64,000 bases of DNA from Pseudomonas sp. Q2-TVG4-2 (lineage in GTDB: Bacteria > Pseudomonadota > Gammaproteobacteria > Pseudomonadales > Pseudomonadaceae), in the NCBI RefSeq assembly GCF_013620795.1, contig NZ_LGLW01000001.1, positions 868,001 to 932,000 on the forward strand, in the 5' to 3' direction. The notes beneath the pieces were generated by a model. The model was not told the origin of the DNA and made no database searches. It saw nothing but the letters and a program-made list of their open reading frames with translations. A program made the position numbers and the translations under genes. Shown here piece after piece: positions 54,636 through 63,738 of the stretch; positions within the stretch are counted from its first letter, which is position 1, and each line of letters begins with the position of its first letter.

Positions 54636-54654
54636 AATAACAATTATTCTCATT
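54636..54654. promoter_or_regulatory. Fur box upstream of small gene at 54678
   Basis: Read on the minus strand, AATGAGAATAATTGTTATT matches the palindromic Fur consensus AATGATAATNATTATCATT at 15-16 of 18 defined positions. It ends 24 bases before the start codon of the 75-residue gene and would block its promoter when iron is plentiful. Confidence 0.75.
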
Positions 54655-54677
54655 AAAGAGATCAACTGGAGGCGAGC

Positions 54678-54905
54678 ATGACTTATCTGATCGATGCCTG
54701 GCTGGACCGTCCGCAACCTTATCTGCGGATACTCAACCGCAACACCGGAGCGGTTTGCATTTCGTTGGAGGGCGAGGCCCTGGATGAGCTTCGCGACCAG
54801 GGCGATCTAGACTTGCAGGAGCTGAGCACCAGCGAACCCTGTGTGCTCAAGGAACAGGTACGTAACCTGTTCCTATTCTCCTATGCCCGGGCATTGCGCC
54901 CGTAG
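54678..54905 (+). CDS. Small iron-regulated protein (PA4570-like)
   Basis: A 75-residue protein with a good GGAGG ribosome site 7 bases upstream. Sequence starts MTYLIDAWLDRPQPYLRIL, then a conserved-looking acidic middle (ELRDQGDLDLQEL) and LFSYARALRP at the end. No cysteine cluster or membrane helix is seen. It follows ispB as PA4570 does in P. aeruginosa, which I recall as iron-starvation induced. The Fur box supports this. Molecular role unknown. Confidence 0.8.
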   Translation: MTYLIDAWLDRPQPYLRILNRNTGAVCISLEGEALDELRDQGDLDLQELSTSEPCVLKEQVRNLFLFSYARALRP

Positions 54906-54914
54906 CGATCGCTC

Positions 54915-55532
54915 TTACAGAACGGCCAGCAGCTCGATGTCGAACACCAGCACACTGTGCGGTGGGATGCTACCAACGCCCTGCGCGCCATAGGCCAGTT
55001 CGCTCGGCACATAGAGACGCCATTTGCTGCCCACGCCCATCAGTTGCAAGGCCTCGGTCCAGCCGGCAATCACACCGCCAACCGGGAACTCGGCCGGCTG
55101 GCCGCGCTGATAGGAGCTGTCGAACACGGCACCGTCGATCAGCGTGCCGTGATAATGGGTACGCACCTGATCTTCGGCGGCCGGCTTGACGCCTTCGCCC
55201 GCGGTCAACACCTCGTACTGCAGACCTGACGCCAAGGTAGTAACTCCCTCGCGCTTGGCATTCTCGGCCAGGAAAGCCTTGCCTTCACCCGCGGCGGCTT
55301 CAGCCTTGCGCTGCGCTTCAGCCTGCATGCGCTCGCGGATGACGGCGAAGCTGGCATTCAAGTCTTCCGGGCTGACCTGGCTGGCTGTACCGGTAAAGGC
55401 ATCACGAATACCAGCGATCACAGCATCCAGGCTGATGCCTGGCGGTGGGTTCTCGCGCAGCTGATCACCCAGCTGGCGGCCGATACCATAGCTTACGCGC
55501 GTTTCGTCGGTGGATAGGTTGAGGTCGGTCAT
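54915..55532 (-). CDS. fklB: FKBP-type peptidyl-prolyl isomerase (FKBP22/FklB)
   Basis: A 205-residue cytoplasmic isomerase. N-terminal dimerisation helices (YGIGRQLGDQLRENPPPG ... VIRERMQAEAQRKAEAAAG) precede the FKBP domain: VRTHYHGTLIDGAVFDSSYQRGQPAEF, shown in pieces, VIAGWTEALQLMGVGSKWRL, and YGAQGVGSIPPHSVLVFDIELL. No signal peptide. Converges on the Fur-linked gene with 9 bases between. Confidence 0.92.
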   Translation of the reverse strand: MTDLNLSTDETRVSYGIGRQLGDQLRENPPPGISLDAVIAGIRDAFTGTASQVSPEDLNASFAVIRERMQAEAQRKAEAAAGEGKAFLAENAKREGVTTLASGLQYEVLTAGEGVKPAAEDQVRTHYHGTLIDGAVFDSSYQRGQPAEFPVGGVIAGWTEALQLMGVGSKWRLYVPSELAYGAQGVGSIPPHSVLVFDIELLAVL

Positions 55533-55684
55533 GCCTGCGCTCCGGGGAAAAAAAGGGCCGACAGCCTAGCACAGGCAAGCCTCGATCACTGATCCATCGT
55601 CCAGTGGCGCTGTGACACCGCGACGGTCCACTCGCAGAACGAGGGCAGAACGAGGGCAGCTCAGCGGCACTACCGACGGCAGTG

Positions 55685-56173
55685 TCAGTGCTTGGTGAGC
55701 TTATCCAGGTAGCCCATGGCAAAAGCGGAGAAGACGAACGTCAGGTGAATGATCACATACCACATCAGCTGCTCACTCTCGAGCTGCTGAGCATCCATGA
55801 ACATGCGCAGCAGATGGATCGACGAAATCGCCACGATCGAGGCCGCAACCTTCATCTTCAACGAGCCGGAGTCCATTTTGCCCAGCCAGTCGAGCTTTTC
55901 CTTGCCTTCGTCGACATCGAGCTGCGAGACGAAGTTCTCGTAGCCGGAAAGCATCACCATCACCAACAAACCACCCACCAGCGCCATGTCGATCAACGAC
56001 AGCAACTTGAGGATCAGATCGCCTTCGCTCAACGAAAGCACCGCTGGGAGAATGTGCCAGATCTCCTGGAAGAATTTGATCGCCAGCGCCAGCAGGGCGA
56101 ACGCCAGGCCGAAGTAGATAGGTGCCAGCAACCAGCGCGCGGCGTACATGGCGTTTTCGATGAGGCGTTCCAT
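55685..56173 (-). CDS. YqhA/UPF0114 family membrane protein
   Basis: A 162-residue protein with four membrane segments ([65 protein letters not shown]). [10 protein letters not shown] and [20 protein letters not shown] are family signatures. Function unknown. Equivalent to PA4574 in position. Confidence 0.88.
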   Translation of the reverse strand: MERLIENAMYAARWLLAPIYFGLAFALLALAIKFFQEIWHILPAVLSLSEGDLILKLLSLIDMALVGGLLVMVMLSGYENFVSQLDVDEGKEKLDWLGKMDSGSLKMKVAASIVAISSIHLLRMFMDAQQLESEQLMWYVIIHLTFVFSAFAMGYLDKLTKH

Positions 56174-56261
56174 CTGTTCTCACTATGAGCGGATACCGGC
56201 AAGCGAGTATACGCAGCACCGCGGAGTCTTCAAGAAGGCTCCTGTGGCAGCATGTTTTCCT

Positions 56262-56270
56262 TGTGGATAA
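56262..56270. promoter_or_regulatory. Perfect DnaA-box sequence
   Basis: TGTGGATAA, the complement of the strong DnaA box TTATCCACA, between the yqhA-type gene and the small gene at 56338. Confidence 0.35.
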
Positions 56271-56337
56271 GAAAACGGAGAGTGACGCCACATCTGCCGA
56301 ATCGGCTCATGCGCTGAACGCGGAACGAGCCCCGCTA

Positions 56338-56673
56338 TCAGGTTTTGGATTGCCAGCCACTGAGATAACGGGCCTGGTTGGCGTTGATCTTGCGCAACTC
56401 CGCCTGCATGTGCAATTGCCAGATCGAGGGGGAGTCGGATTCGCGATAACCCTGTCCGTACAGGTTAGTGGCAATCGCCTTCAGCACCGATTCGGCCTCG
56501 CGAGGGCCGTGGAATGGGCCCTGCGCCTTGATCGCAGTCGGTTGGCCCGCATCGATACCGGCCGCACAGAGCAACGTCCACAAGCCATTGCCACCAGCCA
56601 GCGGCCGAATGACGCATTCGATACGGGTAACCAGGCCCAGACACTGGCGGTTCAGACAGAGCGTGTGAGACAT
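56338..56673 (-). CDS. Conserved hypothetical protein (PA4575-like)
   Basis: A 111-residue soluble protein starting MSHTLCLNRQCLGLVTRIECV; a GAGGA sequence lies 9 bases before the ATG. Middle part KAQGPFHGPREAESVLKAIA and C-terminus ARYLSGWQSKT are unlike any family I can name. Three cysteines occur early (CLNRQC ... EC). Position between the Lon-like protease and yqhA suggests PA4575. Confidence 0.65.
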   Translation of the reverse strand: MSHTLCLNRQCLGLVTRIECVIRPLAGGNGLWTLLCAAGIDAGQPTAIKAQGPFHGPREAESVLKAIATNLYGQGYRESDSPSIWQLHMQAELRKINANQARYLSGWQSKT

Positions 56674-56735
56674 GACGGCGATCCTCGCGCTAGGTTGCGC
56701 ACCGTCATCCTGGATGAATGGGCGGGCCAACCTGT

Positions 56736-56770
56736 TTATCCCCAAAAGTTGTGGATAACCATGTGGACAG
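56736..56770. promoter_or_regulatory. Cluster of three DnaA-box-like sequences
   Basis: TTATCCCCA (56736-56744), perfect TGTGGATAA (56750-56758) and TGTGGACAG (56762-56770) within 35 bases, in the gap upstream of the gene at 56338. With the perfect box at 56262 they flank that gene. Confidence 0.4.
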
Positions 56771-56847
56771 AGAGTGGGAACCCTCTTCCATTGCAGACCT
56801 GCCGCCGCCCGTATCGTTCCGTCCAGTTATTGCTCAATCAGAAGCCG

Positions 56848-59298
56848 CTAGCCCTGCTCTGCTCCCTTCGCCTGCGCCGCCGCCAGTACCTCCTCGGGAG
56901 AGGCTGCATCACTCCGATGATCATCCTCAAGTTCGATTTCAGCGATATCGCGCAAACGCTCCACCACCCGGGCGTTGACACTGCCTTTGGGAAACTGTCC
57001 ATCCTTGTCTGCAGCCCCTACCGCCTCGCCCACCAGCAGCGACAACGCCTCATCTACATGACGGACCGCGTAGATGTGGAACCGCTCCTGGCGCACGGCG
57101 TCCAGCACGCGCTCGTCGAGCATCAGCGTGGTGACGTTAGCGAACGGAATGATCGCGCCCTGCTCTCCGGTCAGGCCGCGAGCTTCGCAGAGGCGGAAGA
57201 ACCCTTCGATCTTCTCGTTGACACCGCCTACCGCCTGCACCTCACCGAACTGGTTGATCGAACCGGTGATGGCGAAACACTGCTTCAACGGCGTGCGCGA
57301 AATGGCGGAGATCAGGGCACAGCACTCGCCCAGCGAGGCACTGTCACCATCGACATAGCCGTAGGATTGCTCCAACGCGATGCTGGCAGAAATTTCCAAC
57401 GGGAATTCCTGGGCGTAGCGACTGCCGAGAAAACCGGTCAGGATCATCACTCCTTTGGAGTGAATCGGTTGGCCGAGGTTGACTTCACGTTCGATGTCGA
57501 CAATCCCCGAACCACCCGGATAGACGGTGGCGGAAATACGCGCAGGCATGCCGAAGGCTGAATCACCGACTTCAAGGACGGTTAGACCGTTGCACTTGCC
57601 GATCGCCGCGCCTTCGCTATCGATAAGAATAACCCCGGCGAGGATATCTTCGAGGATGCGCGCCGAGACGCGCCCGGTGCGGGTAGCCTTGGCCTTCAGG
57701 GCCCGTTCGATATGGCCGACGTCGGTCACTTCATCCTTGGCCAGCTGGCGGATGAAATCGGCTTCGCTGACCAGCTGGAACAGATCGCCGATGCGCGCCG
57801 ACAGGCGCCCTTGATGCTCGGCCAGCCGCGCACTGTAAGTCGCCAGACGCGCCACAGCAGCCGCCGTCAGAGGCGCCATGCCCTCTTCCGAGGTGCGGGT
57901 TTTCATCAGCTGGGCAAACTGCTCGAGGCTGTCTTCGGCCAGCGGAATCTCTTCATCGAAGTCCACCAGCACGCGGAACATCTCCTGGAAGTCCGGATCG
58001 AGATCCTGCAGCGTGTAGTACAGCTGCCGGGAGCCGATGATCACCACCTTGACGTTGAGCGGAATGACTTCCGGGTTCAAGGTCACGGTGGCCAGACGCC
58101 CTAGCTCTGCCAGCGGCGATTCCATCTTCAGCCTGCGCGACTGCAGGGCACGCTTGAGTGCTTCCCAGACGAAGGGCTCGCTGAGCATCTTCTCCGCCTC
58201 GAGCATCAGGAAGCCACCATTGGCGCGATGCAGCGCGCCGGGACGCAACTGGCGGTAGCTGGTGTAGAGCGCGCCCTGATCGGTGCTGTATTCGATGCGG
58301 CCGAACAGGTTGTCGTAGGTCGGATGCGGCTCGAATACCACCGGCGCACCGCCATCCAGCGGATGCCCCACCACCAGGCTCGGGCTGTACTGCTCTTCCA
58401 GCAGCTGGCGGGTCTGGGCGTCTGGGCGATTCTCGTCAACCAGCTGCTCAACCACGGTCTTCAGAAGATTGACCTGCACGGCCTGCAGATAAGATTCGAT
58501 GCCGGCATTCTCTCCATACTTCTCCGACAGCGGAGCCAGCAACGGCTGCAGGGCCTGACTGATGGTTTCGTCATTGAGCTGTCGCAGCTGATTGCTCGAT
58601 TCGCGCTTCCACTGCGGCAGGCTGGCGAGCCCTTCGTTCAGATGCACTTCCAGCGCGGAAATATCTTCGTGGTAACGCTCGCGATCCGCCTCCGGCAGCT
58701 GCGCGAATTCAGCCTCGTCCATCGATTTGCCATCCTTCATCGGCGTAAAGGCGATGTTCGTGCTGTCGCGGTAGAGCGCAATTTCCTTTTCCAGCGCGAG
58801 CTTCTCGATGACATCCAGCGCCTTGTCGTAGCGCTGATTGAAGGCGCGGTCGATAGCGCTCTTCTTTTGCTGGAAGCTCGGATGCTCGAATACCGCGGGA
58901 AAGGTCGCCATCAAGTTGTCGATCAGCTTCCCGATGTCAGCAATAAACTCAACGGCGCCACCCTGCGGCAATTCCACCACACGAGGCTCACGCGGCTCGT
59001 CGAAATTATTCACGTAAAGCCAATCCGACGGCGTATCCAGGCGCTTGCCTTCGGCCTTGAGGTAACGCCGCACGAACGAGAAGCGCCCCGTGCCCGGCTC
59101 TCCCATCACGTAGACGTTGTAGCCGGGACGCGGCATTGCCACACCGAATTGCAGCGCCTCGACAGCTCGCTCCTGGCCGAGCACGCCAAGAAAAGGTTCC
59201 AGCTCATCGGTTGTCTTGAAGTCGAACTGGCTGGGTTCGAAGGGACGGGTCAGCGCTTCGGGCGCCAGGCGCAGGCCTGCAGCGACAGTTTCGGGCAT
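56848..59298 (-). CDS. Lon-like ATP-dependent protease (AAA plus S16 peptidase)
   Basis: An 816-residue protein of the LonB-like type (AAA_32 plus LonC protease domain), equivalent in position to PA4576. The start MPETVAAGLRLAPE is chosen since upstream residues are not conserved. Walker A reads GEPGTGRFS, with arginine where lysine is usual; a later DPDFQEMFRVLVDFDEEIP belongs to the AAA core. The protease domain has catalytic serine in YVDGDSASLGECCALISAIS and lysine in AVGGVNEKIEGFFRLC. Substrates unknown. Confidence 0.9.
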   Translation of the reverse strand: MPETVAAGLRLAPEALTRPFEPSQFDFKTTDELEPFLGVLGQERAVEALQFGVAMPRPGYNVYVMGEPGTGRFSFVRRYLKAEGKRLDTPSDWLYVNNFDEPREPRVVELPQGGAVEFIADIGKLIDNLMATFPAVFEHPSFQQKKSAIDRAFNQRYDKALDVIEKLALEKEIALYRDSTNIAFTPMKDGKSMDEAEFAQLPEADRERYHEDISALEVHLNEGLASLPQWKRESSNQLRQLNDETISQALQPLLAPLSEKYGENAGIESYLQAVQVNLLKTVVEQLVDENRPDAQTRQLLEEQYSPSLVVGHPLDGGAPVVFEPHPTYDNLFGRIEYSTDQGALYTSYRQLRPGALHRANGGFLMLEAEKMLSEPFVWEALKRALQSRRLKMESPLAELGRLATVTLNPEVIPLNVKVVIIGSRQLYYTLQDLDPDFQEMFRVLVDFDEEIPLAEDSLEQFAQLMKTRTSEEGMAPLTAAAVARLATYSARLAEHQGRLSARIGDLFQLVSEADFIRQLAKDEVTDVGHIERALKAKATRTGRVSARILEDILAGVILIDSEGAAIGKCNGLTVLEVGDSAFGMPARISATVYPGGSGIVDIEREVNLGQPIHSKGVMILTGFLGSRYAQEFPLEISASIALEQSYGYVDGDSASLGECCALISAISRTPLKQCFAITGSINQFGEVQAVGGVNEKIEGFFRLCEARGLTGEQGAIIPFANVTTLMLDERVLDAVRQERFHIYAVRHVDEALSLLVGEAVGAADKDGQFPKGSVNARVVERLRDIAEIELEDDHRSDAASPEEVLAAAQAKGAEQG

Positions 59299-59726
59299 TG
59301 GTAATCCTTGCTGGGGTGACCTGATGGCCACAATTGATGCCGCCATTCTGGCGATGCCTCTATCAGCCTGCAAGGCTCGGCAAGGCCACGAGTCGCGGTT
59401 GGCCGGCTGTCAAGGACCGGCTTCCGGTCCAGCGATCTGAGCGATTGCCGGTTTGCCTGCCAGGCTTGATCAGCGCCGATGTTTCACCAAGGCTGCTACT
59501 GCCGATGAGCGGCACGGGTCCAGGCCCCGTTCAAAACCGATTCCGGCCAAGATTACCGAAGTACACAGCCACCAGCTGGCTGCCGAAGGCCGTCGGCGCC
59601 CGACAGTACACCCAACTCCGAAATCAAAGCTGCTGCGAGCACATTGCTGAACAGATCCAAGCGGCTGATTGCGGCCCGATCAGAAGCAAGCGTCTGAATA
59701 GACCCTAATCTCGAATCGCGCCCGGC
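59299..59726. other. Intergenic region between Lon-like gene and mscL
   Basis: A 428-base gap. It should contain the Lon-like gene promoter (minus strand) and the 3' end of the mscL transcript. Frames run through it on the plus strand but lack ribosome sites and recognisable features. No heat-shock (sigma-32) promoter was convincing by eye. Confidence 0.4.
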
Positions 59727-60137
59727 TCAGGACCGATTCTGCGCCCGCAGCGCATCGCGAATCTCGGTGAGCAATACTTCTTCTTTGCTCGGGGCTGGCG
59801 GTGCGGAAGGCGCCTCGGCCTCCTTGCGCTTGAGGCTGTTGATGCCCTTCACGGCGAGGAAGATGGCAAAGGCCACGATGACGAAGTCGAACACAGTTTG
59901 CAGGAAGCTGCCATAGCTCAAGGTCACTGCCGGCGTATCGCCGACCGCCTGCTTGAGCACGACCGCCAGATCCGAGAAATCCACCCCGCCGATCAACAAG
60001 CCCAACGGCGGCGTCACGACGTCGGCGACAAATGACGAGACGATCTTGGTGAACGCCGCGCCAATGATGATGCCAACGGCCATGTCAATCACATTGCCCC
60101 TGACTGCAAACGCTTTGAATTCGTTGATCATGCCCAT
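59727..60137 (-). CDS. mscL: Large-conductance mechanosensitive channel MscL
   Basis: A 136-residue channel subunit. N-terminal [33 protein letters not shown] contains the first pore helix (given in parts: [29 protein letters not shown]). The second helix is [19 protein letters not shown] charged C-terminal helix follows. Releases solutes on osmotic downshock. Divergent from radA. Confidence 0.96.
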   Translation of the reverse strand: MGMINEFKAFAVRGNVIDMAVGIIIGAAFTKIVSSFVADVVTPPLGLLIGGVDFSDLAVVLKQAVGDTPAVTLSYGSFLQTVFDFVIVAFAIFLAVKGINSLKRKEAEAPSAPPAPSKEEVLLTEIRDALRAQNRS

Positions 60138-60522
60138 CTGACATTTCCTTCGATCGTTTAAAAGTGCGGTCAGAAACGACGCCGTAGCGCTTCGACTGGT
60201 GCAGCATAGTTTGCGTTCAGGCCCCAGGCCAGACCCTTTCAGGGCAAGCTGGAATCGCTATCGGCGTCGGGCAGAGCGTGTGGCGCTCAAGAACGATATC
60301 GTCCGTGACCTCAAGCGCGCCGGGCAGCACACTGAACACGCAGCACCAAATGACCGCCAACTCAGACGCTAGCTGTCAGCACGTGCAGAAACAACACATG
60401 GCGCATGGGGCTGACTCCTGTTCGGTTTGTTTACAGGCTGGCGGCTTATGTGGCGCTTGTGGCTGATGTGGATCAAGCCAGCCGCTATCATGCGACTCCA
60501 TTCGTCAGACGCGGAGTTTCCC
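60138..60522. other. Divergent promoter region between mscL and radA
   Basis: A 385-base gap serving mscL and radA. A longer in-frame extension upstream of radA lacks the family N-terminus and was not accepted. No clear operator seen. Confidence 0.4.
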
Positions 60523-61884
60523 ATGGCCAAGGCCAAGCGCATGTATGGCTGCACCGAATGCGGTTCGACCTTCCCCAAGTGGGCCGGCCAATGCGGCGAT
60601 TGCGGCGCCTGGAATACGCTGGTGGAAACCATCATCGACGGCGCCGCGCCACCGAGCGGTCGCGCTGGCTGGGCCGGTGACAAGGCGAACATCAAGACCC
60701 TGGCCGAAGTCAGCGTCGAGGAAGTCCCGCGCTTCTCCACCGCGTCCGGCGAGCTGGATCGCGTGCTCGGCGGCGGGCTGGTGGATGGCTCGGTGGTGCT
60801 GATCGGCGGCGATCCGGGGATCGGTAAATCGACGATCCTGCTGCAGACGTTGTGCAACATTGCCCGACAATTCCCAGCGCTCTACGTCACTGGCGAGGAA
60901 TCCCAGCAGCAGGTGGCCATGCGCGCGCGGCGGCTGGATCTTCCGCAAGACAAGCTCAAGGTGATGACCGAAACCTGCATCGAATCGATCATTGCCACCG
61001 CTCGCCTGGAAAAGCCCAAGGTGATGGTCATCGACTCTATCCAGACCATCTTCACCGAGCAGTTGCAGTCGGCGCCCGGCGGCGTCGCCCAGGTCCGTGA
61101 AAGCGCGGCGCTGCTGGTGCGCTTCGCCAAGCAGAGCGGCACGGCGATCTTTCTCGTCGGCCATGTCACCAAGGAAGGCGCGCTGGCCGGCCCACGCGTG
61201 CTGGAACACATGGTCGACACCGTGCTGTATTTCGAAGGCGAGTCAGACGGCCGCCTGCGGCTGCTGCGCGCGGTAAAGAACCGTTTCGGCGCGGTCAACG
61301 AACTGGGCGTGTTCGGCATGACCGACAAGGGCCTGAAAGAAGTCACCAACCCCTCGGCGATCTTCCTCACCCGTGCGCAGGAAGCGGTGCCTGGCAGCGT
61401 GGTCATGGCCACCTGGGAAGGCACCCGGCCGATGCTGGTGGAGGTGCAGGCGCTGGTCGACACCAGCCATATGGCCAATCCACGACGCGTCACCCTGGGT
61501 TTAGACCAGAACCGCCTGGCCATGCTGCTGGCGGTGCTGCATCGCCACGGCGGCATTCCTACCTATGACCAGGACGTGTTCATCAACGTGGTGGGTGGCG
61601 TGAAAGTGTTGGAAACAGCGTCCGACCTGGCATTGATGGCCGCGGTGATTTCCAGCCTGCGCAATCGACCGCTGGATACCGATCTGCTGGTATTTGGCGA
61701 AGTGGGCCTGTCCGGTGAGATTCGGCCAGTGCCGAGCGGCCAGGAACGACTGAAGGAAGCAGCCAAGCACGGTTTCAAGCGCGCCATCGTGCCCAAGGGC
61801 AATGCGCCGAAGGAGGCGCCCGCCGGGTTGCAGATCATCGCCGTGACCCGACTCGAACAGGCGCTGGACGCGCTGTTCGAATAA
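60523..61884 (+). CDS. radA: DNA repair protein RadA
   Basis: A 453-residue RecA-like branch-migration protein. The start MAKAKRMYGCTECG gives the family N-terminal zinc finger (CTECG ... CGDCGAW). Walker A GGDPGIGKSTILL; KNRFG motif in RAVKNRFGAVNELGVF; C-terminal Lon-like domain (VGGVKVLETASDLALM, SGEIRPVPSGQERLKEAAKHG in parts). Upstream frame lacks features. Confidence 0.96.
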   Translation: MAKAKRMYGCTECGSTFPKWAGQCGDCGAWNTLVETIIDGAAPPSGRAGWAGDKANIKTLAEVSVEEVPRFSTASGELDRVLGGGLVDGSVVLIGGDPGIGKSTILLQTLCNIARQFPALYVTGEESQQQVAMRARRLDLPQDKLKVMTETCIESIIATARLEKPKVMVIDSIQTIFTEQLQSAPGGVAQVRESAALLVRFAKQSGTAIFLVGHVTKEGALAGPRVLEHMVDTVLYFEGESDGRLRLLRAVKNRFGAVNELGVFGMTDKGLKEVTNPSAIFLTRAQEAVPGSVVMATWEGTRPMLVEVQALVDTSHMANPRRVTLGLDQNRLAMLLAVLHRHGGIPTYDQDVFINVVGGVKVLETASDLALMAAVISSLRNRPLDTDLLVFGEVGLSGEIRPVPSGQERLKEAAKHGFKRAIVPKGNAPKEAPAGLQIIAVTRLEQALDALFE

Positions 61885-62042
61885 GACGACAGGCTACGCG
61901 GGACGGCTATGGGGTGGATGGCGCCTCATTCATCCAGCCGGCCACGTTCTGACACACCGGCAGGCTTCAGCTACGCGGCCACCTGTCCTGCCGTTTGCCT
62001 CAACCCGCCCAACCTGGCCTGTGTTGACGTGACGAGCGCTTA

Positions 62043-62423
62043 TCAGCTTGCCTCGTCTCCCTCCCCCAGCGCCGCCAGTTCGCGCTCGAGCAAGGCTTCG
62101 TCGCCCAGGTTGAGTTCGACCAGCCGCCGCAGATGGCTGATGGAGTCGACGTCGATATGCCGACACACCAGGCCGATCAGCTCGCCCTCTCGATGGACCA
62201 TCTCTGCCGCCATGCGCACCTCGGCATCATCTGCGAGCCGTATCCGTGCTTCGAACGGCTGGGCGGGGTCAGCATCCCAATTCGCCGGACGATGCACCAG
62301 CAAGCCCTTCAGCGACAGGTCATGCAACTCGACAGGCCAGCGACGCGCGCCCTGCGCCAGCTCGGTTTCGGCATCAAAAGCAAAGCGCTGGAAACGCCGG
62401 CGGTCGCTGCTTGTTTCGTTCAT
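62043..62423 (-). CDS. mapZ: PilZ-domain c-di-GMP adaptor MapZ
   Basis: A 126-residue single-domain PilZ protein. The c-di-GMP motif RxxxR is in [11 protein letters not shown] and D/NxSxxG in [10 protein letters not shown]. The sequence closely resembles P. aeruginosa PA4608 (MapZ), including the C-terminal [23 protein letters not shown]. MapZ binds the chemotaxis methyltransferase CheR when c-di-GMP is bound. It converges on radA, as PA4608 does beside PA4609. Confidence 0.88.
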   Translation of the reverse strand: MNETSSDRRRFQRFAFDAETELAQGARRWPVELHDLSLKGLLVHRPANWDADPAQPFEARIRLADDAEVRMAAEMVHREGELIGLVCRHIDVDSISHLRRLVELNLGDEALLERELAALGEGDEAS

Positions 62424-62482
62424 CAGAACCACTCCAGGGAATTCTCGTTTTAACTATAGATCAGGCGTTAGCCCAGACATGC

Positions 62483-62950
62483 TCAGAGCCAGCGCCGTAC
62501 GCGCCGCCGGTAGCTCCGGTACTCATCGCCGAACAATCGGGTCAACATGTGCTCCTCGTGGATGATCACGGTGCGCTGCACGCAGTAGATCAGCAAGGGC
62601 AGCAGCAGCCATGGCCAGAGGCTGCCCAGCAACAGCCCGATACCGCAATAGATCAGCGTATCGGCAAGATAGATCGGGTTGCGTGAGAAGCGAAACGGGC
62701 CGGTCTGCAGCAAACTGCTCGGTTTACCGTAGGGATTGATAGTGGTGCGATGGCCAAACATCGCCAGCGCCGCCCAGAGCATCAGCACGATGCCGACCGC
62801 AATCGAAACCCAGCCGGCATAATGCAACAGTTCGTGCTCCGGCAGATCGAGCGGCACCCACTGTGCCAGCCCCCAGGCGCTAGCCACGAAAACCAGGTAG
62901 ATCAGCGGCGGCGGCAGGATCACGCCGGAAGGTTTGACAGACATTGGCAT
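62483..62950 (-). CDS. Isoprenylcysteine methyltransferase-like membrane protein
   Basis: A 155-residue protein with four to five membrane segments and the ICMT/PEMT family C-terminus: LLQTGPFRFSRNPIYLADTL and VIIHEEHMLTRLFGDEYRSYRRRVRRWL (given in pieces: VIIHEEHMLTRLFGDEY, RSYRRRVRRWL). The E-E motif and R-x-NP-x-Y bind S-adenosylmethionine in the family. Start could be 62950 (MPMSVKP) or 62944 (MSVKP). Acceptor unknown. Confidence 0.8.
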   Translation of the reverse strand: MPMSVKPSGVILPPPLIYLVFVASAWGLAQWVPLDLPEHELLHYAGWVSIAVGIVLMLWAALAMFGHRTTINPYGKPSSLLQTGPFRFSRNPIYLADTLIYCGIGLLLGSLWPWLLLPLLIYCVQRTVIIHEEHMLTRLFGDEYRSYRRRVRRWL

Positions 62951-63062
62951 GATCCGCAGGCGATTCGATTGAGGCCATCCTACAGAAGCCAGGGACAATG
63001 CGTCTGCCCAGTCAAATGTCAGCGGCCAAACGGTTATACGACGGAGCGGCGCAGAGAATCCG

Positions 63063-63701
63063 CTAGTGCTGGCCCGGCGACCAGCCATGCATCATGGCGT
63101 GTTTCATCAGGTCCGCGGGCCGATCGATATCGAGCTTGCGGCGAATGCTCAGCCGATGGGTTTCGACCGTGCGCACGCTGATTTGGAGCGCGCGCGCCAT
63201 GGTCTTGTTGTTGTGACCTTGGGCCAGCATCAACAACACCTCTCGCTCACGTGGGGTCAGCTCACGTTCCTCGGCGCCGCGGCTGGCCAGCTTCTCGGCG
63301 ATCCCTTCGCTGTAGTAGGTGCCGCCAGCGGCAATGGCTTCGATGGCGACGATGATTTCCCGCGACGGCGCATCCTTGAGCACGTAGCCGCGCGCGCCGA
63401 CCTTCGCCGAGGTGTTCACGTATTCCTGATTGTCGTACATGCTCAGGATGAGCACGCGAATATCAGGAAACTGCTCGCGCAGGGACTGGGTCAGCTCAAG
63501 CCCGTTAACGTCTTTCAGACCAATATCCATCAGCACCACGTCCGCAGGCACCCGGCGCAGCAGCTCGATCGCCTCGGCACCACAGCCGGCTTCTCCCACG
63601 ACGTCTAGCTCAGGTAGAGCCATAAGCAGCGCACGAATACCATCACGCACCAGCGCGTGATCATCGATGAGTACCACCTTGATGGGATCTTTCGGTTCCA
63701 T
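63063..63701 (-). CDS. NarL/FixJ-family response regulator
   Basis: A 212-residue regulator: receiver domain with VVLIDDHALVRDGI, phosphoacceptor in ADVVLMDIGLKDVNGLEL, lysine in ARGYVLKDA; LuxR helix-turn-helix ELTPREREVLLMLAQGHNNKTMARAL and SVRTVETHRLSIRRKLDI. GAGG lies upstream. It follows the partial sensor kinase on the same strand with 37 bases between. Signal unknown. Confidence 0.9.
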   Translation of the reverse strand: MEPKDPIKVVLIDDHALVRDGIRALLMALPELDVVGEAGCGAEAIELLRRVPADVVLMDIGLKDVNGLELTQSLREQFPDIRVLILSMYDNQEYVNTSAKVGARGYVLKDAPSREIIVAIEAIAAGGTYYSEGIAEKLASRGAEERELTPREREVLLMLAQGHNNKTMARALQISVRTVETHRLSIRRKLDIDRPADLMKHAMMHGWSPGQH

Positions 63702-63738
63702 AAGCGAGCCTCTTCTTATTCATCTGTCCCACCCGGAC

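Noticed and set aside
60361-60405. Minus-strand 14-codon peptide (MRHVLFLHVLTASV)
   Set aside because: Too short and no regulatory context such as a leader with downstream gene.
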